Part shown: piece by piece, positions 1-51,390 of the stretch
Position numbering within the stretch: position 1 is the stretch's first letter
Layout: each line of letters opens with the position of its first letter
DNA from: Atopsyche davidsoni
Taxonomy: Eukaryota; Arthropoda; Insecta; Trichoptera; Hydrobiosidae
Direction: 5' to 3'
Assembly: GCA_022113835.1 (NCBI GenBank)
Contig: JAILWY010000001.1
Coordinates: 496,001-560,000 of the forward strand
DNA length: 64,000 bases
Notes under the pieces: generated by a model
What the model was told of the DNA's origin: nothing
Databases searched by the model: none
The model's input: the letters and a program-made list of their open reading frames with translations, nothing else
Translations under genes and position numbers: made by a program

Positions 1-3000
1 GTTGAAGTTAAATCACAATATCGTGCGATGAAAATCAACGATATTGTAATTTATTTTATTTGAATTTGCAAACTAAGCCTAAACAAGTAGTACTTGGTCA
101 AAATGTAACCAAAAGTAAAAAAATTAAGGATTTTTCACTCAGAATTTGGTGGATTCATTTAACTCTGTTTAAACCAAAAGAAGTTTTTCACTGATATTTG
201 GAATGAGAGAAAGGAAAAACTTTTTTATTAGCAGTCACAATGGTGGGGGTTGGACATAAATTGGCCGAGGGGCGGGTAGAGAGGGAGGGAAAACTTCTTT
301 GATTGGAAAACTGGGGTCGGTTCCATTCACAACAAATGAAAGAGGCCTCCCGTTCCCATGCAGCCCATTAAATTTATTATTTACCTCGCTCTTTCAAAAT
401 TCTCGTTTGCAGAATCTAATCACCAGTATCTAACCACCACTCGTCTCTATTAGTCGATATTTAAAATTGAATTGCTTTGGCTTCTTGAAAAAAATATAAG
501 TGCTAAATATGAAAGCTCTCAAAGAGCAGGTTATTTACCACGAGAGCCCGACTGCTGAATACTCATCATCAAGCAATCTAATAAGTGAATGCTTTACATT
601 TTTGTGTAAAGATTTCGCTAGTATAAAAATAGTATTTTTTTCTTTAATCTAATATTTCAGTAACATTTATAAAATATGCAAAAGTCTACATGATATAATA
701 TATGCATGAAAATAATTAAAACAGTTTCTTAAAACAAATAATTAGGTTAAAATATTACTCTCAAAGAAAAGTATTCATTGAATATATATTCAACATTTAA
801 ATTTATAACATTATATATTATATTATTTTTTGATATTTATGCTCTCAAAACATGTTTACATACATTGACATTTGTGTTTTGTGTGAGATGAATGGAATTT
901 GTTTTATCGTTTTGTTAAACAGGGATTACATTTTATATCATAAACTTAACACATATTTGATATTTCCTATTTTTTTATTGAAATCATAATAGAAAAATAG
1001 GTATGTAAATTCCTTGAACTCATGAACACTGGTAATATTTGTTACAAAAAAACTGTCGACGATTAAGCAGCTTATTTATGAAGCAACAACCAGAGCCGTT
1101 CTTAACGAGTGTGAAATAGTAGTGGAGGGTTGTAAGCTTTTCCCGTATTAATTTATTATAAAAATGGCTGGAAAATATTCCTTACTAACCCAGTTTGAAA
1201 ATGTCGCACGCAAGGTTTCCTGAGCGTTTTTAATGCAAACAAATATAAACACTGGCTTACCTGCTAGAACTTTCAAGTTTTATTTTGTTCCAAATAATTA
1301 ACCGCACATAAGCCAGAACACTTTTTAAATATTTTTTTTTTTCAACAAAATAAAATACACCTATCCTCCGATTAACACCGAAGATAGTTTCCTTAAAACA
1401 CCGTGTAAATTGAAAAAAAAGAAGTTAAAACGTGCATAACTCAGTCATTTATTTCATCGTAAAATAAAACTATTTATATATATATCTTTAAAAACACAAA
1501 AATATCGGTCTATTCATAAAATAAATATAAATTGAAAAATTTAACTAATAATTTAATTCCTGTTTACAACTTCGTAGACTATTGATCTTTTTTCCTGGTT
1601 AGTTTGATGTCACTTACAGCACTTTATAATACTTGATGCGATTCAAGTTTGATGTTAGATGAATTAGAAACAGTTTCAGATCGGAATCTTGATAAAAGAA
1701 TCCGTAATTTACAATTGTTTTTGGTTTTTTTTTTTATAATTTACTGGATAAAAAAGATAGTGACTTCAAGCACAGTCATTGCGCGATGTTGGGGCATTTT
1801 TATTTTTATAAGAAGTTAATAAAATATCATAACTTAGATACTTATACAATAGAGCAATAACGCATATTGAAACCAATCATTACGCACGGGGTCAATATCA
1901 TAAACTATTGTAAACTTTACCGTACATCAATAGAAATTTATCCCTTACATCGTAAATGTAAATTTTTAGTGGTGTTTGTTTTAAAACACAAAAATAAGAA
2001 AAATTATCAACGAACAATGCATATTAACGTGACACGTAAGTCAAACCCCAGTTTGAATATATTACAATAGTGTATTTGTGCACAGTCCGGAGCTCGCGTG
2101 CCCGCCATTACCGACTCCCGCCGCCTTATCTGGCCGCTGGACGATAAGTAAACATTTTATTCTGTCAACAATAATACGATTGTTTGTTACCCGATTACTC
2201 GGTGATTAATTAAATGTAATACATTCCAAATTATATACAAGGTAATTTAAATAATAGGTTGCGTAGGTAAAGGTCGATGATTTATGTAATTGCCTCGAAT
2301 ATAAGTAGCGGTCTCGCTGCCGGAAGTGATTGTAATGTGTACATTTGTAAGGTCACTTTATTTATAGGGTACGATTTGACAATTGATTACCCGATTTAAA
2401 GTTATTGCCATGGAATATTGTTTTTTAAATTTATTTAACACTGTCACAAGTAATGAAGATTTCTTCACTTAATTTTTGATATAAACAGTTTTACCCAAGG
2501 GTCTAAAAGCTTATATTTAAACTTACATTCCTTCATATATTTGGAGTTGGTTATATTATAAATGGCTCACTGATATATATATTTTTTAAATTATTTAGAC
2601 ATAATTTATAGTATATAAAATAACTATAAAACATTTTTTAAAAACAACTTTATAAAATTGTACATCAACAAAAAAAATAATTGTCAAAGCTTCAGTTACA
2701 TTTAAATTAAAAAGTAATATATCGTGTAATCATAGTTATCGTATTAAGTTTAACCAGAAAGAAAGAGAATCTGTTGTGAATATGATTTGCTGATAGTAAA
2801 TACTATTATCGAATCTACAGGTGGATGACAACCCGAGTAGTATTAATCAGAGTGATCAAAACAAATAAACACCTAATATTAAAATAGATGTATGCATGTA
2901 CATAAAAATGTATAACCTTTGTGATTCAATTAAAAACATACACATACAGTAAAAATATAGAAAAGTACGAGTCTACGGAGCATGCGACCGAAAATTATTT

Positions 3001-3135
3001 TTAAAGTAGAATAAAAAACACCCGCAATCACGACAGGCCAAATAACTGACCCGCGTCACCAACGCGGCTGCCTTTTCCGTCTTAACAAATTGACGGCGGA
3101 CTCTCTTATCGCGCACGGCGGCCGTGGTGGCGTGA

Positions 3136-3292
3136 CGCCACGCCGGGCGGGGGGCGGGGGCGGGGCGGGGCGGGGCGGGGGCGGAGCGGGGCAGGGGCGG
3201 GGCGAGGCGGGGGCAAGGCGGGGCGGGGCGGGGCGGGGCAGGGGCGGGGCGAGGCGGGGGCAAGGCGGGGCGGGGCGGGGCGGGGGCAAGGC
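3136..3292. repeat. G-rich tract with 48-bp tandem period
   Basis: Runs of GGGGC and GGGGGC on the + strand. Inside the tract a longer block recurs at 3191-3234 and 3239-3282, a period of 48 bp, so the tract grew by duplication and not only by slippage. The many closely spaced G runs could form G-quadruplexes on the + strand. Long open frames through it, rich in Gly/Arg/Ala or Pro, are compositional artefacts. Confidence 0.9.
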
Positions 3293-4891
3293 CTTTAAAC
3301 TTAGTTGCACACCTGTACATCAAAATATAAAAATAAATAAATAATCCGCATATTAGATTTATTTTTTTTCATTTAAGATGGGTTCCCAAACATGTAGTTT
3401 TTATTTTTGAATAAATATTAAAATTAAAAGTATTCGAGTTAGTCGTGGTAAGTTTTGTATTTTAATAAGAATATCTACCCACAATATTTAAGCATTGATA
3501 TTGTTATAAGCAGCCATATTTACACTAAGCAAGATGAATGGTCAAAAGTAATTTATTATATTATCAGGAAATAATATGTTCTTTAAGTATTATAGTTAAA
3601 CATAATTTCTTTTTAATAATGAAGTATTTAGTTTGATAAATTTATTGAGTTCGAAATTGAACTTTAAATAAAAATTCTACTATTTTGAAATGTTTTTATG
3701 GAAAACCACATGTTTTATCAAAATTATTTTATCAATGATGAATAAAGAAATTAAACACATATATTAAATAAAATCATAATAATTCATTATTTATTTATTT
3801 GTTTTAAGAAGTACATAAAGGACACTTTTTCAAAAATGCCATATTCATTTTTTAATTTTCATATCGGCGTTTTGTAAAATATTTATTTTAAATAAATAAA
3901 TTGAATGATCAATAACTGTTGATTTACTATGTTACCTCAGTAAAACATGGCAGAGTTGTCAAACTTTCGTTGTCGAACAGAGTTGTGTGAACAAAGTGGC
4001 TAACATTCGGTGACTTAAAAAATAATAAATGTTAAAGCAATGCTCGCATGCAAGCAGAGAATAAGTCACATCAATATGCAAATATTTTAATTTCTGCTTA
4101 TCGCTGGGTAATTTGATTATTATGCTCCAGAGTGAGGCTTTTAAAAGGCTGTGTGTGGTTTAAGTTCTGAAAGATATTTTATTGATAAACATGTCCAGTA
4201 AAAATAGTGACGCAGTCTTTTATGCGAAAGAATGAGCTGATGTTTTAAGTAAAAAGATATTTCGATGTAGGTTTAGTTTTTTTTAACACGGTTATTTGTT
4301 ATTATTGATTATAACTATGGCCATTTATTCAAAAAGGCCTCTTATTTTATTAAGGTAAATGAAATTCGAGTATCTTTGATGGAATTGTGAATTCCCAAAA
4401 AATAGGTACTGAAAAAGCTGTGCAAAGCTAATGCAACAGCTGGATTTAAGGTGTCATTATAATTCAATTAATAACGGTAAAATGTTATATCTGCATCTGT
4501 AAACAATAATAAACTGTAAAACCACCTGTTTTTAAATAAAACCTTAATTTTTTTTGACAATTAAACATTTAACCTCAATAACAACACAGCTATGATAAAT
4601 TCATACACTGGGATGATTGTAAATTTTATTTATTTTTAATTTATGATTGAGACGATCAATTTTAACTACAAAAAGACGAATAATTCATACAATTGCCTAT
4701 TTTGAATACCCAGGTATGAACGGCGAGGGACCGGCGCAGATGCCTCACCCCCAGCTGATCCCCCCCTCGCCATCCATTTGGCTCGTTAGCCATACGCTCG
4801 AGGTAATAACACTTGCCTGGCTCTCGGCTCTGGGCCGCGCTGAGGACTTACAGACTAAGTTATAATCTGTACTGTATATACATTCAGTTCA

Positions 4892-4994
<103 letters not shown>

Positions 4995-5120
4995 TGGCTA
5001 TAAAAAAGTCCTAAAAATTGAAACATAAAAAGAACGATCAACTTCACGAGGCATCAACAATCAACAGTTACGCAACAGCCGTTAGAAGAAGATATCGACG
5101 TTTCCCGTGGAGCGAGGAGC

Positions 5121-5216
5121 ATCCCCGGGCCCGCCCCCGCCCCGCCGCCCCGCCGCCCCGCCCCGCCCCGCCCCCGCCCCCGCCCCCGCCCCGCCCCGCC
5201 CCGCCCCGCCCGCACC
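5121..5216. repeat. C-rich simple-sequence tract
   Basis: CCCCG/CCCCCG repeats on the + strand, the complementary composition to the G-rich tract at 3.1-3.3 kb. It could form G-quadruplexes on the minus strand. It is followed by about 80 bp of GC-rich unique sequence. Confidence 0.9.
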
Positions 5217-6493
5217 CCTACGCGCGGCGCCGGTCCGGGACGCCAGCCGGCAGTCGCTCTTCGGGCGCCGTCCTGGACAGACGCGCGCTGAAGCCACGAC
5301 CCTTGTCGCGAAAACCTCGCGGAAACATCGCGCGCGAATTCATAAAGTGTCGTTTATTGTTGTTTGGACTTACGCTTGCATTAAAAACAGCCAGACGACA
5401 GGTGTATATTAGTTTATTTAGAAAACCAAATTTCTTTTGGTTTTTGTACATGGTTAATAAAAACTTTATTAATTAAACTAATCGCGAATAGTCACGTAAT
5501 TCGGTGTCTCGTACAATCGCGGCTCCCGTATGAACTTCAAATGTTTTGAGGCATTTAATAGTCTTTGATACATTTTTGTTATCCAGTGCTCATGTAAAAC
5601 AAACACAGGTCGTTAAAATTTTATGGCGGTTTGACACGGAAAGATTTTATATTCGAACATTATACAAATATCCGGCTGTCCGCTTTCAGTTTACTTCCTA
5701 ATGCGCCTTTTTGTTTGCTCGCAGACTGTAAATAAAAGAAAGTAAACGTACAAGAAGTTATTAACCTTTAAACTTTTACATAACATGATAAATAAATATC
5801 ATTAGGTCGGCCACTAAAACAGACCACCCATCACTTTCCTTGAAAGCTTTTATGTTTTTAAATAAAAAAGAATAGGTTTTTGCTTATTATACTTATAAAT
5901 AAATAAATAAAAACTTACACTTGAATCTTCATTATTCACACAACATTTTCTTTTCATGTCTTTTTAATCTAAATACATGATATAAATTTAAATAAAATTA
6001 TTTTTGACTTTAAATTTACATGTATAATTAAATGCGCTTCTGGAAAAACTGTTTATTTTTATCAAACTGATAAATAAATTTTTAGCTAATTAAAGTTATT
6101 TTATTATCTGACTACATTTTATTGATATTCACATGTACCATATTCATACTAAGTAATTACTCATTATTACATTTTAATCCCACAGACATTAAACAAATAA
6201 GTATTCAAATTTAACCAGCCGTAAATAAAAATAAATCCGTTATATCAGGTACAAATTATTCTGTTAGCTTGACGAAAACCAATTTAATCTATAAAACACA
6301 AGAAGCACTTACAAGATCTGCCGCAAATTCACTTACTAACTTTCCCTCGAACTCATCTCGGCAGTGCTCGGGAAACGAATTGAAAAATTCAGTTTGATTA
6401 ATCGCATTGGGAAGTTTTCGGAGAAGACCGTTTAAAAATACAAGGAGACTTCCTGCAGCAGCCGAGAGGATATAAGAAGAAGTTGCTGAAAAC

Positions 6494-6523
6494 ATGAGAC
6501 GCGGGGGCGGCGGGGAGTGGTGA
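6494..6523 (+). other. Short upstream ORF before the robo start codon
   Basis: An ATG at 6494 opens a 9-codon reading frame that ends in TGA at 6521-6523, five bases before the proposed robo start (6529) and in a different frame. If this stretch lies in the 5' leader, ribosomes would meet this ATG first, so it could damp robo translation. Whether it is transcribed cannot be seen. Confidence 0.4.
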
Positions 6524-6528
6524 GGAGC

Positions 6529-44393
<37,865 letters not shown>

Positions 44394-44635
44394 TAAGTCT
44401 TATAAAGTGAAAAATCTAAGTCAAAAGTTTATAGGATATTATATTCGTATCTAGTAACTAAAGGTTATTATGTTCGTAATACTATTGTATGAAGAAATTA
44501 TGTTAATAATATTGAAATAACGAACTCGAGTAAAAGTTTGTTTGATGCATATAATTTTAACTTTTAGTGTTTTTATATTGAATTTCGAAAAATTACTCAT
44601 AATGACCCTTCGGTAAATTTAAAAAACGAGGAAAA

Positions 44636-44641
44636 AATAAA
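44636..44641 (+). other. Candidate poly(A) signal of robo
   Basis: AATAAA 243 bp after the robo stop codon. A second AATAAA at 44832-44837 could serve a longer 3' UTR. Confidence 0.45.
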
Positions 44642-46270
44642 GTAATTACCTAATTTATTCATTTATATTGTTTCATGTATGTTTGCAGTGATAGTTTTTT
44701 TTATATTAAAGTATTTTCAAACCGTGTAAATCAATGCAATTGTTAAAATTTTTCATTTTACTATTTTTCTCAACTAAACAATGTATCTTGCTTTACTCAT
44801 ATAGTATAGTATTAATCTGCATTCTGTACATAATAAAGATTATTTATCGTCTATATGATGAACAAATTAACGTAACAAAGACTAATATAAAAATATCAAT
44901 TATTTTTTATGTAAGAAAGAAACTAAGTCGATGAGAGCTCGCCGCCTCGTCTCGCTCAAGGAGGACCAGTCGCGACCGCGGCCCGCGCTTTGTGCGCACT
45001 GCATGCCGCACGGCTTCAGGACTAATAATCCAGATGGATGTCCATGACATTAACTGTGTGATTCAATCAAATATCGATTACTATATTATATATGTGAAAA
45101 TCAATAAAAGGATATTCTTAAACATAACGTGCATTTTTTTTAATTATTGGTACTTTACGTTTGCATCTTTTATTTTTACCAAGAAAACTGGTGACCTCGT
45201 TCCTTGGAAAAGTATCAGAGGCCGCGTTCGGGGTCATTCACAAGGCCATGTTGCGTAGAGCAGACGCATTGAAATATTTTGAATACTATGTAAAATGATC
45301 ATTAAGGATCCGATTAGCACCTATTTTTAGATCTCACGATGAGATTGACATTAGGGGATTGACTTCATTGAGTAAAAGAAAGAATTCAAATTTTCTTTTA
45401 AATATGCACTGCTGCTACAGATTTATCCCATTTTTTTTATTAAAAAAATTCACTGAATTTCAAGCTATAAAAATCAATTTGTCAATATTTTTCTTAAAAT
45501 GAGCTGCCTCTTATAAGCCAGTGCTTGTGGTTGATGGTTATAAAACGTCTTGATGACACTCGTTTGCGTAATAAAGCCGAGTAAAATATTGTTGTTTTTT
45601 TATTAGATATTTTTTCTATTAAAGCAATACGATAACTTTCGTTTCATAATTAACATAATGCTAATGAAGTTCCTTATTCACTTGAAGGCTCCAACTGTTT
45701 ATACATTCGACATGATATTCTATCATTCTGCTTTATTACGCAACCCAAAAGCGGTCCTCGCTCCAGTATGCAAATCCCCGGCTGTTGTTTCTCCACGCAG
45801 CCCGGGCGATCACGGCCCGGCGTAGTGTATTCTAAAATATATTTCCTAATGTTGTCACACAAAAATAAACACGTGAAATAAACCACAGCACAAGGTCAAA
45901 GTGACACTGTTTTCATTTTATGAAACAATAAGCTAGAACACAAAATATATGCAAATTGTATATATTACGTTAAATCTTTTTCAAAACGTTTATCTATAAA
46001 AATATGAGTTGATGAAATCAATCGTGTACAAACGTACAATTTATTTTTTTATTATTTAAAAGTTAATAGAATTCTAAGCTATTGAGGTATAAACCTACTT
46101 TAAAAAATAGTAATACAAACACAATAATTACCAGATTGAGTAAAGTATCATAAAAAGCCACATTTTACACCTACAGCTTCATATTTGAAATCTTATAAAA
46201 ATACGCATAAAGTCAGTAAATACAAAAAGTATTCATTTTAACAAGTAAATGTGGTGATTATCAGCCTCAA

Positions 46271-46276
46271 TTTATT
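46271..46276 (-). other. Candidate poly(A) signal of lipase A
   Basis: AATAAA on the minus strand, about 85 bp past the lipase A stop codon. Confidence 0.45.
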
Positions 46277-46360
46277 ATATTATTATTGTGTTTATCAAGT
46301 GATTAGCGGTAGCAGTATTTTTGAAAGGATGGAATCGGTGTTGTGTTGTTTAGGAAACAA

Positions 46361-49300
46361 CTACTCTATGTTAATTAACCAGTTAAAAGCTCGCTTTAAG
46401 AAGTTTTTCTCAACCGGGACAATTTTCCCGATTCCGTTTTCTCCCAAGCCTCTCGGTGAATGGGCTCTGGTCTTCAGGTAGTATGTGCCGGTTGCGTTAA
46501 ACGGAGCAAAGTACCCCATAATGGCTCGCTCGTTATCGACGCATCCTCCTTTGGTGAAGGTGTCGAAGTCTGGACACTTCACTGCTATGAAGCCGTCGGG
46601 GCTCGCGATGCTCTCGGCGTAGACGCGGAAGGCGAAGTGGTGGTTACAGATCAACTCCATGCACCCCGGTTGGTCTCTTCCGTTATTTGGGTAGAATACC
46701 GCTTTTCCTGAATTTTTTTCAAATAATATTGAACAAAATAAACCACAGCATTTAAAATAAAATAGTTTTCTTGATCTTTTAAAGTTTTCATAAACTTTAC
46801 GACCATGTTAGCAAAAAAAAAAAAACTTAACGCATTTACAAGAAATCCTGGGAAACCGCAAGTATAGTAAAGACAGATTAATAAGTTATTTGTTACTATT
46901 GAAAGTAATAACGCCGGTATGTCTTCAACATCTGCACTGTCAATAAACAGATTGCATTAAATTTCTCTGACCGGCACTTTTTTAAGAACTTTGATCCATG
47001 TGAATTTAATACTGGTTCCCCGCCCGTATGGAGTAAGCAGATGTGGTATGTAGACCTTATAAGCCTTAACATCACTTAACATAGCTTTGAGCGGGCTCTA
47101 AGATTTCAAATAGAATTGAAAAGCATTGTGCAATGATGCTCACCATCCGGAACGAGAAGTCCGAGTGACCCTCCGTCACTGGAAATGGTGTCAACGAAAT
47201 CCGCGTCAGTTTTGCTCAGTTTGAGATCTGAAGACTGCTCGATGAAGCACGGACCTGCCGGGTCAAGGCCAGAAATCCGCCGGATGTTCTCACCCATGAT
47301 ATTCTGATAGGTCTTACCAGCGAATCCTGAAATCATGGCTCCAAGACTGTGGCCAATCAGGTGAATGTCCAATGCTCCCTCTATGTGATAATTTGTATTA
47401 TTGAGACTTCTTATATAGGAATATGCAAACTTGTTAAATCTATTTAACTGATAATAACGACTATTTATGGAAAAATAACATTTTTAGTTTTTTTTATCTT
47501 GATCTTGGAAGAGGAAACGACATGATTTGGAAAACCCGAATGGAATGTCTAGTTCTCTAAAATTGAACTCGTAGATAAAAACAAAGAAACCATATTTAAC
47601 TGATGAATGTCTAGAAAATAATTCAAATACAAATAATTACTAAATTAAAAATCAAAAGTGTTCCCTCGAAGCAAACCTTTTTTCATGTCGACCAGGACAT
47701 TTCCCAGGGCTGCTCCGATGAAGCGCACGTTGGTGGCCGCCGAGAAGTACACGATGCTCAGGATGTTCCCCGTGGCCAGGGCCAGCACATTCACGCCTCC
47801 CTGCTCCAGCAGCGCGCCCGTGAGGAGGGTCGTCATCTCGCTGTTCAGGTCGTCTCCCCAGCCGTGGATGACGACCACCGCGGGCAGGGCCTTTCTGTAG
47901 CCCGCGGCGTTAATCATTGATCCAACTTCAGTGAATTTATATTTTTTCTGAAATGGTACTTCTTGCAAGTAATACTATTTTATTTTACTCATCAAAAATG
48001 CACAAAGTATCAAAATTCTTAGTATTTTAAATTACTGAAAAATTTGTAAGAAATGATCCCAGCTTTTATATTTGATAATTATTTATCAGAACTGCGAATA
48101 CGCCGAAAGTACTAATATCACAGAAAGTTACATCATCTCTGTTCGTTTTGCGTATTTTAAATTATTTCCGAAGAGAAGCTTAAATAATAATATATTTTGC
48201 TAAAGATTTCTAATGTTATATATTGAATATCTAAAATTTAGATATATCGTAATTATATCACTTAATTTGATTAATACAATATGATATTTCCTAATCTATT
48301 ATTTTCATTGTGCCTCTGTCAAACATATTAATATTAGCCATGGCAAGTATTTAAATTATAATATATTTTATTTGTTGTATAGTTTTAAACTATACTATGT
48401 AATAAGACTTACTCTAGTGCCACCCTTGGTGTAGTGGTATAAGGCCAGTGCGTTCATGTTTGGCTTGAAGGTATTTAAGATTTGATTATAGTCCATCCCG
48501 AGAGCTTTGCTTAAAGCAATACCTACAAATGTAAAAGAATTGTATCATATAAATATATCGTGACCATAAACAGCTGTTTATAAGTTTTAGTTTCTTATTT
48601 ATATCAAGATCAACTCATTTATTATGAAATACACTTAAATGCTTTAAATATTTTTATAAATTGGTTTAATTTTTCAAAATTTAAACTAACTAACTAACTA
48701 ACTTAAAAACTTTTCTGTATCTAAGTACGTGTGAAATAAAATGCACAATGAATGGGCCATTGGACATTCGGATTGACTGGAAATATTGGATTTGACCTAT
48801 TAAAAACCAATATTGCCGTGTTTCCTTGTAAACACTTCAATAATCTATCTGTCACGAAAAGTAAGTTTTCAATATCTATAATGCTAATTTAAACTACTAG
48901 GGTGGTTTGATAAGTTAGTGACTTTTTGAATTTCCCGCGCAGTAACTTTAAATGGAGCACTGTTCCCGTCAACTACCATCTATTAATAGACTACTGTACA
49001 ACTTTGGGCAAGCTACGCTATTTAGTTTCTGTTTGACAGCTAGTGAAAGCAGACAACCTTGTGAATTTTAACGAAAATGGAAAGAAGTAAATTTTGTGTG
49101 CTGATTAAGCATTATTTTTTGCGTAAAAAAACCATCACCGAAACCAAGCCAAAGCTTGATAAATACTATGGGGACTCTGCACCATCAATTTAAATGGTTA
49201 AGAAGTTGTTTACTGAGTTTCTTTGTGGTGGTACCAGCACAATTGACGCCAAACGTTCAGGTCGCCCAAAAGAGGTCGTCACGCCAGAAATCGTCAATAA

Positions 49301-50563
49301 AATCCATGGAATGTTATTAGACGATCGGAGAATAAAATTGCGTGAGGTGGTTGAGGCTGTAGGCATCTCAATTGAGCAGATACATCACATTTTACATGAA
49401 TATTTTGACATGAAAAAGCTATCCGCGCGATTGCTCACACTCGATCATAAGCGCACCCGTGTGACCATCTTAAAGGAGTGTTTGGCGATGTTCAGCCGCA
49501 ATCCGAACGAGTTTTTGGGCCGTTTCGTTACCGTAGACGGAACATGGATCCATCACATCACACCAGAGACCAAGTAACAATCAAGACAGTGGGTTTCTTC
49601 GGGTGAACGTGCACCAAAGAAGGCCAAGGTTGGTTTTTCGGCCAACAAGGTGACGGCCACATATTTTTGTGATGCACGCAGTGTCATTCACATCGATTAC
49701 CTTCAAAAGGGTAAAACGATCACCGGCAAATATTATTCAGAGCTTTTGGACAGATTCGATATTGATTTGAAGCAGAAACGACCGCATTTGGCGAAGAAAA
49801 AAGTGCTGTTCCATCAGGACAGTGCTCGGGTGCATACGTGTGTAGTCGCCATGGCAAAATTCCATAAATTGGGCTACGAACTGCTACCCCATCCCGCATA
49901 TTCATCAGATTTAGCCCCCTGCGACTATTTCCTATTTCTAAACCTGAAGAAATGGCTGGGCAGTAAGATATTAGGGTCGATTGAAAAGATCATCACTGAA
50001 AAAACGCCTATTTTGAGGAACTTGAGAAAACCAATTATTTGGAAGCAAAAAAATAAATTAGAAAAACGGTGGACTAAATGTATCGAGCTAAAAGAAGACT
50101 ATGTTGAGCAATAAAACGCTTATTTGCCGAAAAAAAAATTTTTATTCAAAAAGTCACTGACTTATCAAACCACCCACGTATTTATATAAATCAAAATGAC
50201 AATTTGGATATTTTCAAAAAAATGAAGCGAAATGAAGAAGTTGATCTACTTCGATTTGATATTGTAATATGTATAAGTGATTCTAATACTTGTTTTATAG
50301 ATTTGCGAAAGAGTTATAATTATGACATTTTTTTTGCGCACTATAACTACATTTGTTTAGAACCTAAAGCACAGTCGCAAATCCTAAAAAAATGCAGTAC
50401 GGCTTCATAGTTTGTATTATTCATATAAATTTCGGTACTCACAGTCAGCTGTTAGCATTTTCAGAACCGATGTTTGTATGAACGATAAAAGACTTGCATC
50501 ATTTTTCTCCAGAATCGCGACTGATACCAACAGAGCGACAAACAGTTCCTTCACCAGAGCCAT
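46361..50563 (-). CDS. Lipase A: secreted pancreatic-lipase-family protein, triad intact (5 exons)
   Basis: Neutral lipase (pancreatic lipase / phospholipase A1-like alpha/beta hydrolase), predicted secreted. Exons in order on the minus strand: 50563-50443, 48522-48413, 47947-47677, 47380-47144, 46707-46361; all GT-AG and in phase, 362 codons with the stop. Residues 1-22 form a signal peptide (MALVKELFVALLVSVAI). Motifs: VVVIHGWGDD (oxyanion side, about 105), LIGHSLGA with nucleophile Ser at about 179, GLDPAGPCF with Asp at about 207, and CNHHFAFRVYAES with His at about 269. The usual GH before FYPN is GK here. Exon sizes and phases match lipases B-D, showing common descent. It lies head to head with B. 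Intron 1 (1.9 kb) contains a mariner. The substrate cannot be told from sequence. Confidence 0.88.
48897..50178 (+). mobile_element. mariner transposon (1282 bp) with TIRs and TA duplication
   Basis: Terminal inverted repeats of about 32 bp: left 48897-48928 contains GGGTGGTTTGATAAGTTAGT, right 50147-50178 reversed contains GGGTGGTTTGATAAGTCAGT; both continue GACTTTTTGAAT. TA flanks both ends (48895-48896, 50179-50180). Length and layout are those of a complete mariner. It sits in lipase A intron 1, on the opposite strand to that gene. The few TIR differences indicate a moderately old insertion. Confidence 0.95.
49077..50114 (+). pseudogene. mariner transposase pseudogene (DD34D, two nonsense codons)
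   Basis: A single frame of 346 codons from ATG 49077 to TAA 50112-50114 covers a full mariner transposase: helix-turn-helix DNA-binding half (codons 1 to about 110), then a DDE/D catalytic half. Acidic residues are at about codons 154 (VTVDGTWIHH), 248 (LFHQDSARVH) and 283 (DLAPCDYFLF), the last two 34 residues apart, as in mariner. In-frame stops at 49191-49193 (codon 39) and 49575-49577 (codon 167) break it. Between about 50000 and 50050 the reading shifts and shifts back, so a C-terminal stretch of about 15 residues no longer matches the family. The copy cannot make an active enzyme. Confidence 0.93.
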
Positions 50564-51292
50564 GTCCCTTGGCCGGGCAGAGTCCTGGTGCTGGCGCGCG
50601 GCGTGCCTAGACGAGACAAAGCTGATGAATAACTTCAACGTGGATCCTTCGCACTTCTTCCGGGTGTCACGCGTTGTAGATTTGTTTGTTTTCTTATTGA
50701 TTACTCAAAACTACTCCTACATCTAAGCACATGTTTAATTAAGAGTTCAATCACTAGTGAAAAACGATAATAATTAAATTGTTATTTTAAATTCAGTCAT
50801 AATGCAATACTAAAAAAATGTATGAAATTATTGTGTAAATAATAAACAATATTATATCGACGTTAAAATTAATTAACCCCGACAAGAAATCAATCACAGA
50901 TATTGGTGAATAAATAAGAAAATTATAAGTATAAGTCAAAATAATTATCACACTGGCTATCAAAGATAATGTGGATAGTAAAATATATAAAATTAATTTT
51001 ATGATTGACATATGTTATTCAGAAAAATGACGTTTAGAGCGTTTAGTTTATGGTCGATGGTTAAGCGCTGCAGTCATGTAAGTTCGTTTGTTTTATGTAT
51101 TGGGATATTTTAAAAACAATAAACCGACCAATTAGCAATAGTTTTTTTAAGATTTAAAACTGTACATTTAATTAATATACGCGCCAAACAAAAGTGTATT
51201 TGTAAAACATTTTTTTAAATAATTTTTTTTGCTAATTCCACCTTTATTGTTTAGCACTAACCTATCTTTTTGGCATTTTCATACGAAGTCTT

Positions 51293-51390
51293 AGGTTGGC
51301 GAAACCGGTCACAAATAAAAGTAAAACGTGGAAAAATCCCAATTTTTTTATCCTAAGTATCAAAATAGAAATCCTTCAAGTACATTCTCT
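51293..51390 (-). repeat. Long-inverted-repeat family fragment
   Basis: AGGTTGGCGAAACCGGTCAC, ACGTGGAAAAATC and a degenerate AAATCCTTCAAGTACATTCT, in the order of the family's right arm. Decayed, with no second arm. Confidence 0.55.

Larger units (their letters stand above)
44394..46360. other. Intergenic region between robo and lipase A (convergent 3' ends)
   Basis: AT-rich. It holds the robo 3' UTR with AATAAA at 44636-44641 and a second at 44832-44837, GC-richer unique islands at about 44.93-45.02, 45.18-45.26 and 45.74-45.83 kb, and the lipase A poly(A) signal near its right edge. No gene recognised. Confidence 0.6.

Noticed and set aside
3056..3344. Pro/Ala- or Gly/Arg-rich reading frames through GC tracts (also at 5.1, 17.7, 19.2 and 34.1 kb)
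   Set aside because: They stay open on both strands and in several frames because of base composition; nothing supports expression.
4647..4865. 72-codon frame in a GC-richer patch upstream of robo
   Set aside because: No domain or conserved motif, and it runs into a (TA)n array; kept only as an unexplained island.
50793..51011. 72-codon hydrophobic frame on the minus strand
   Set aside because: Ile/Leu/Tyr-rich translation of AT-rich DNA; no homology I recognise and no neighbouring exon signals.
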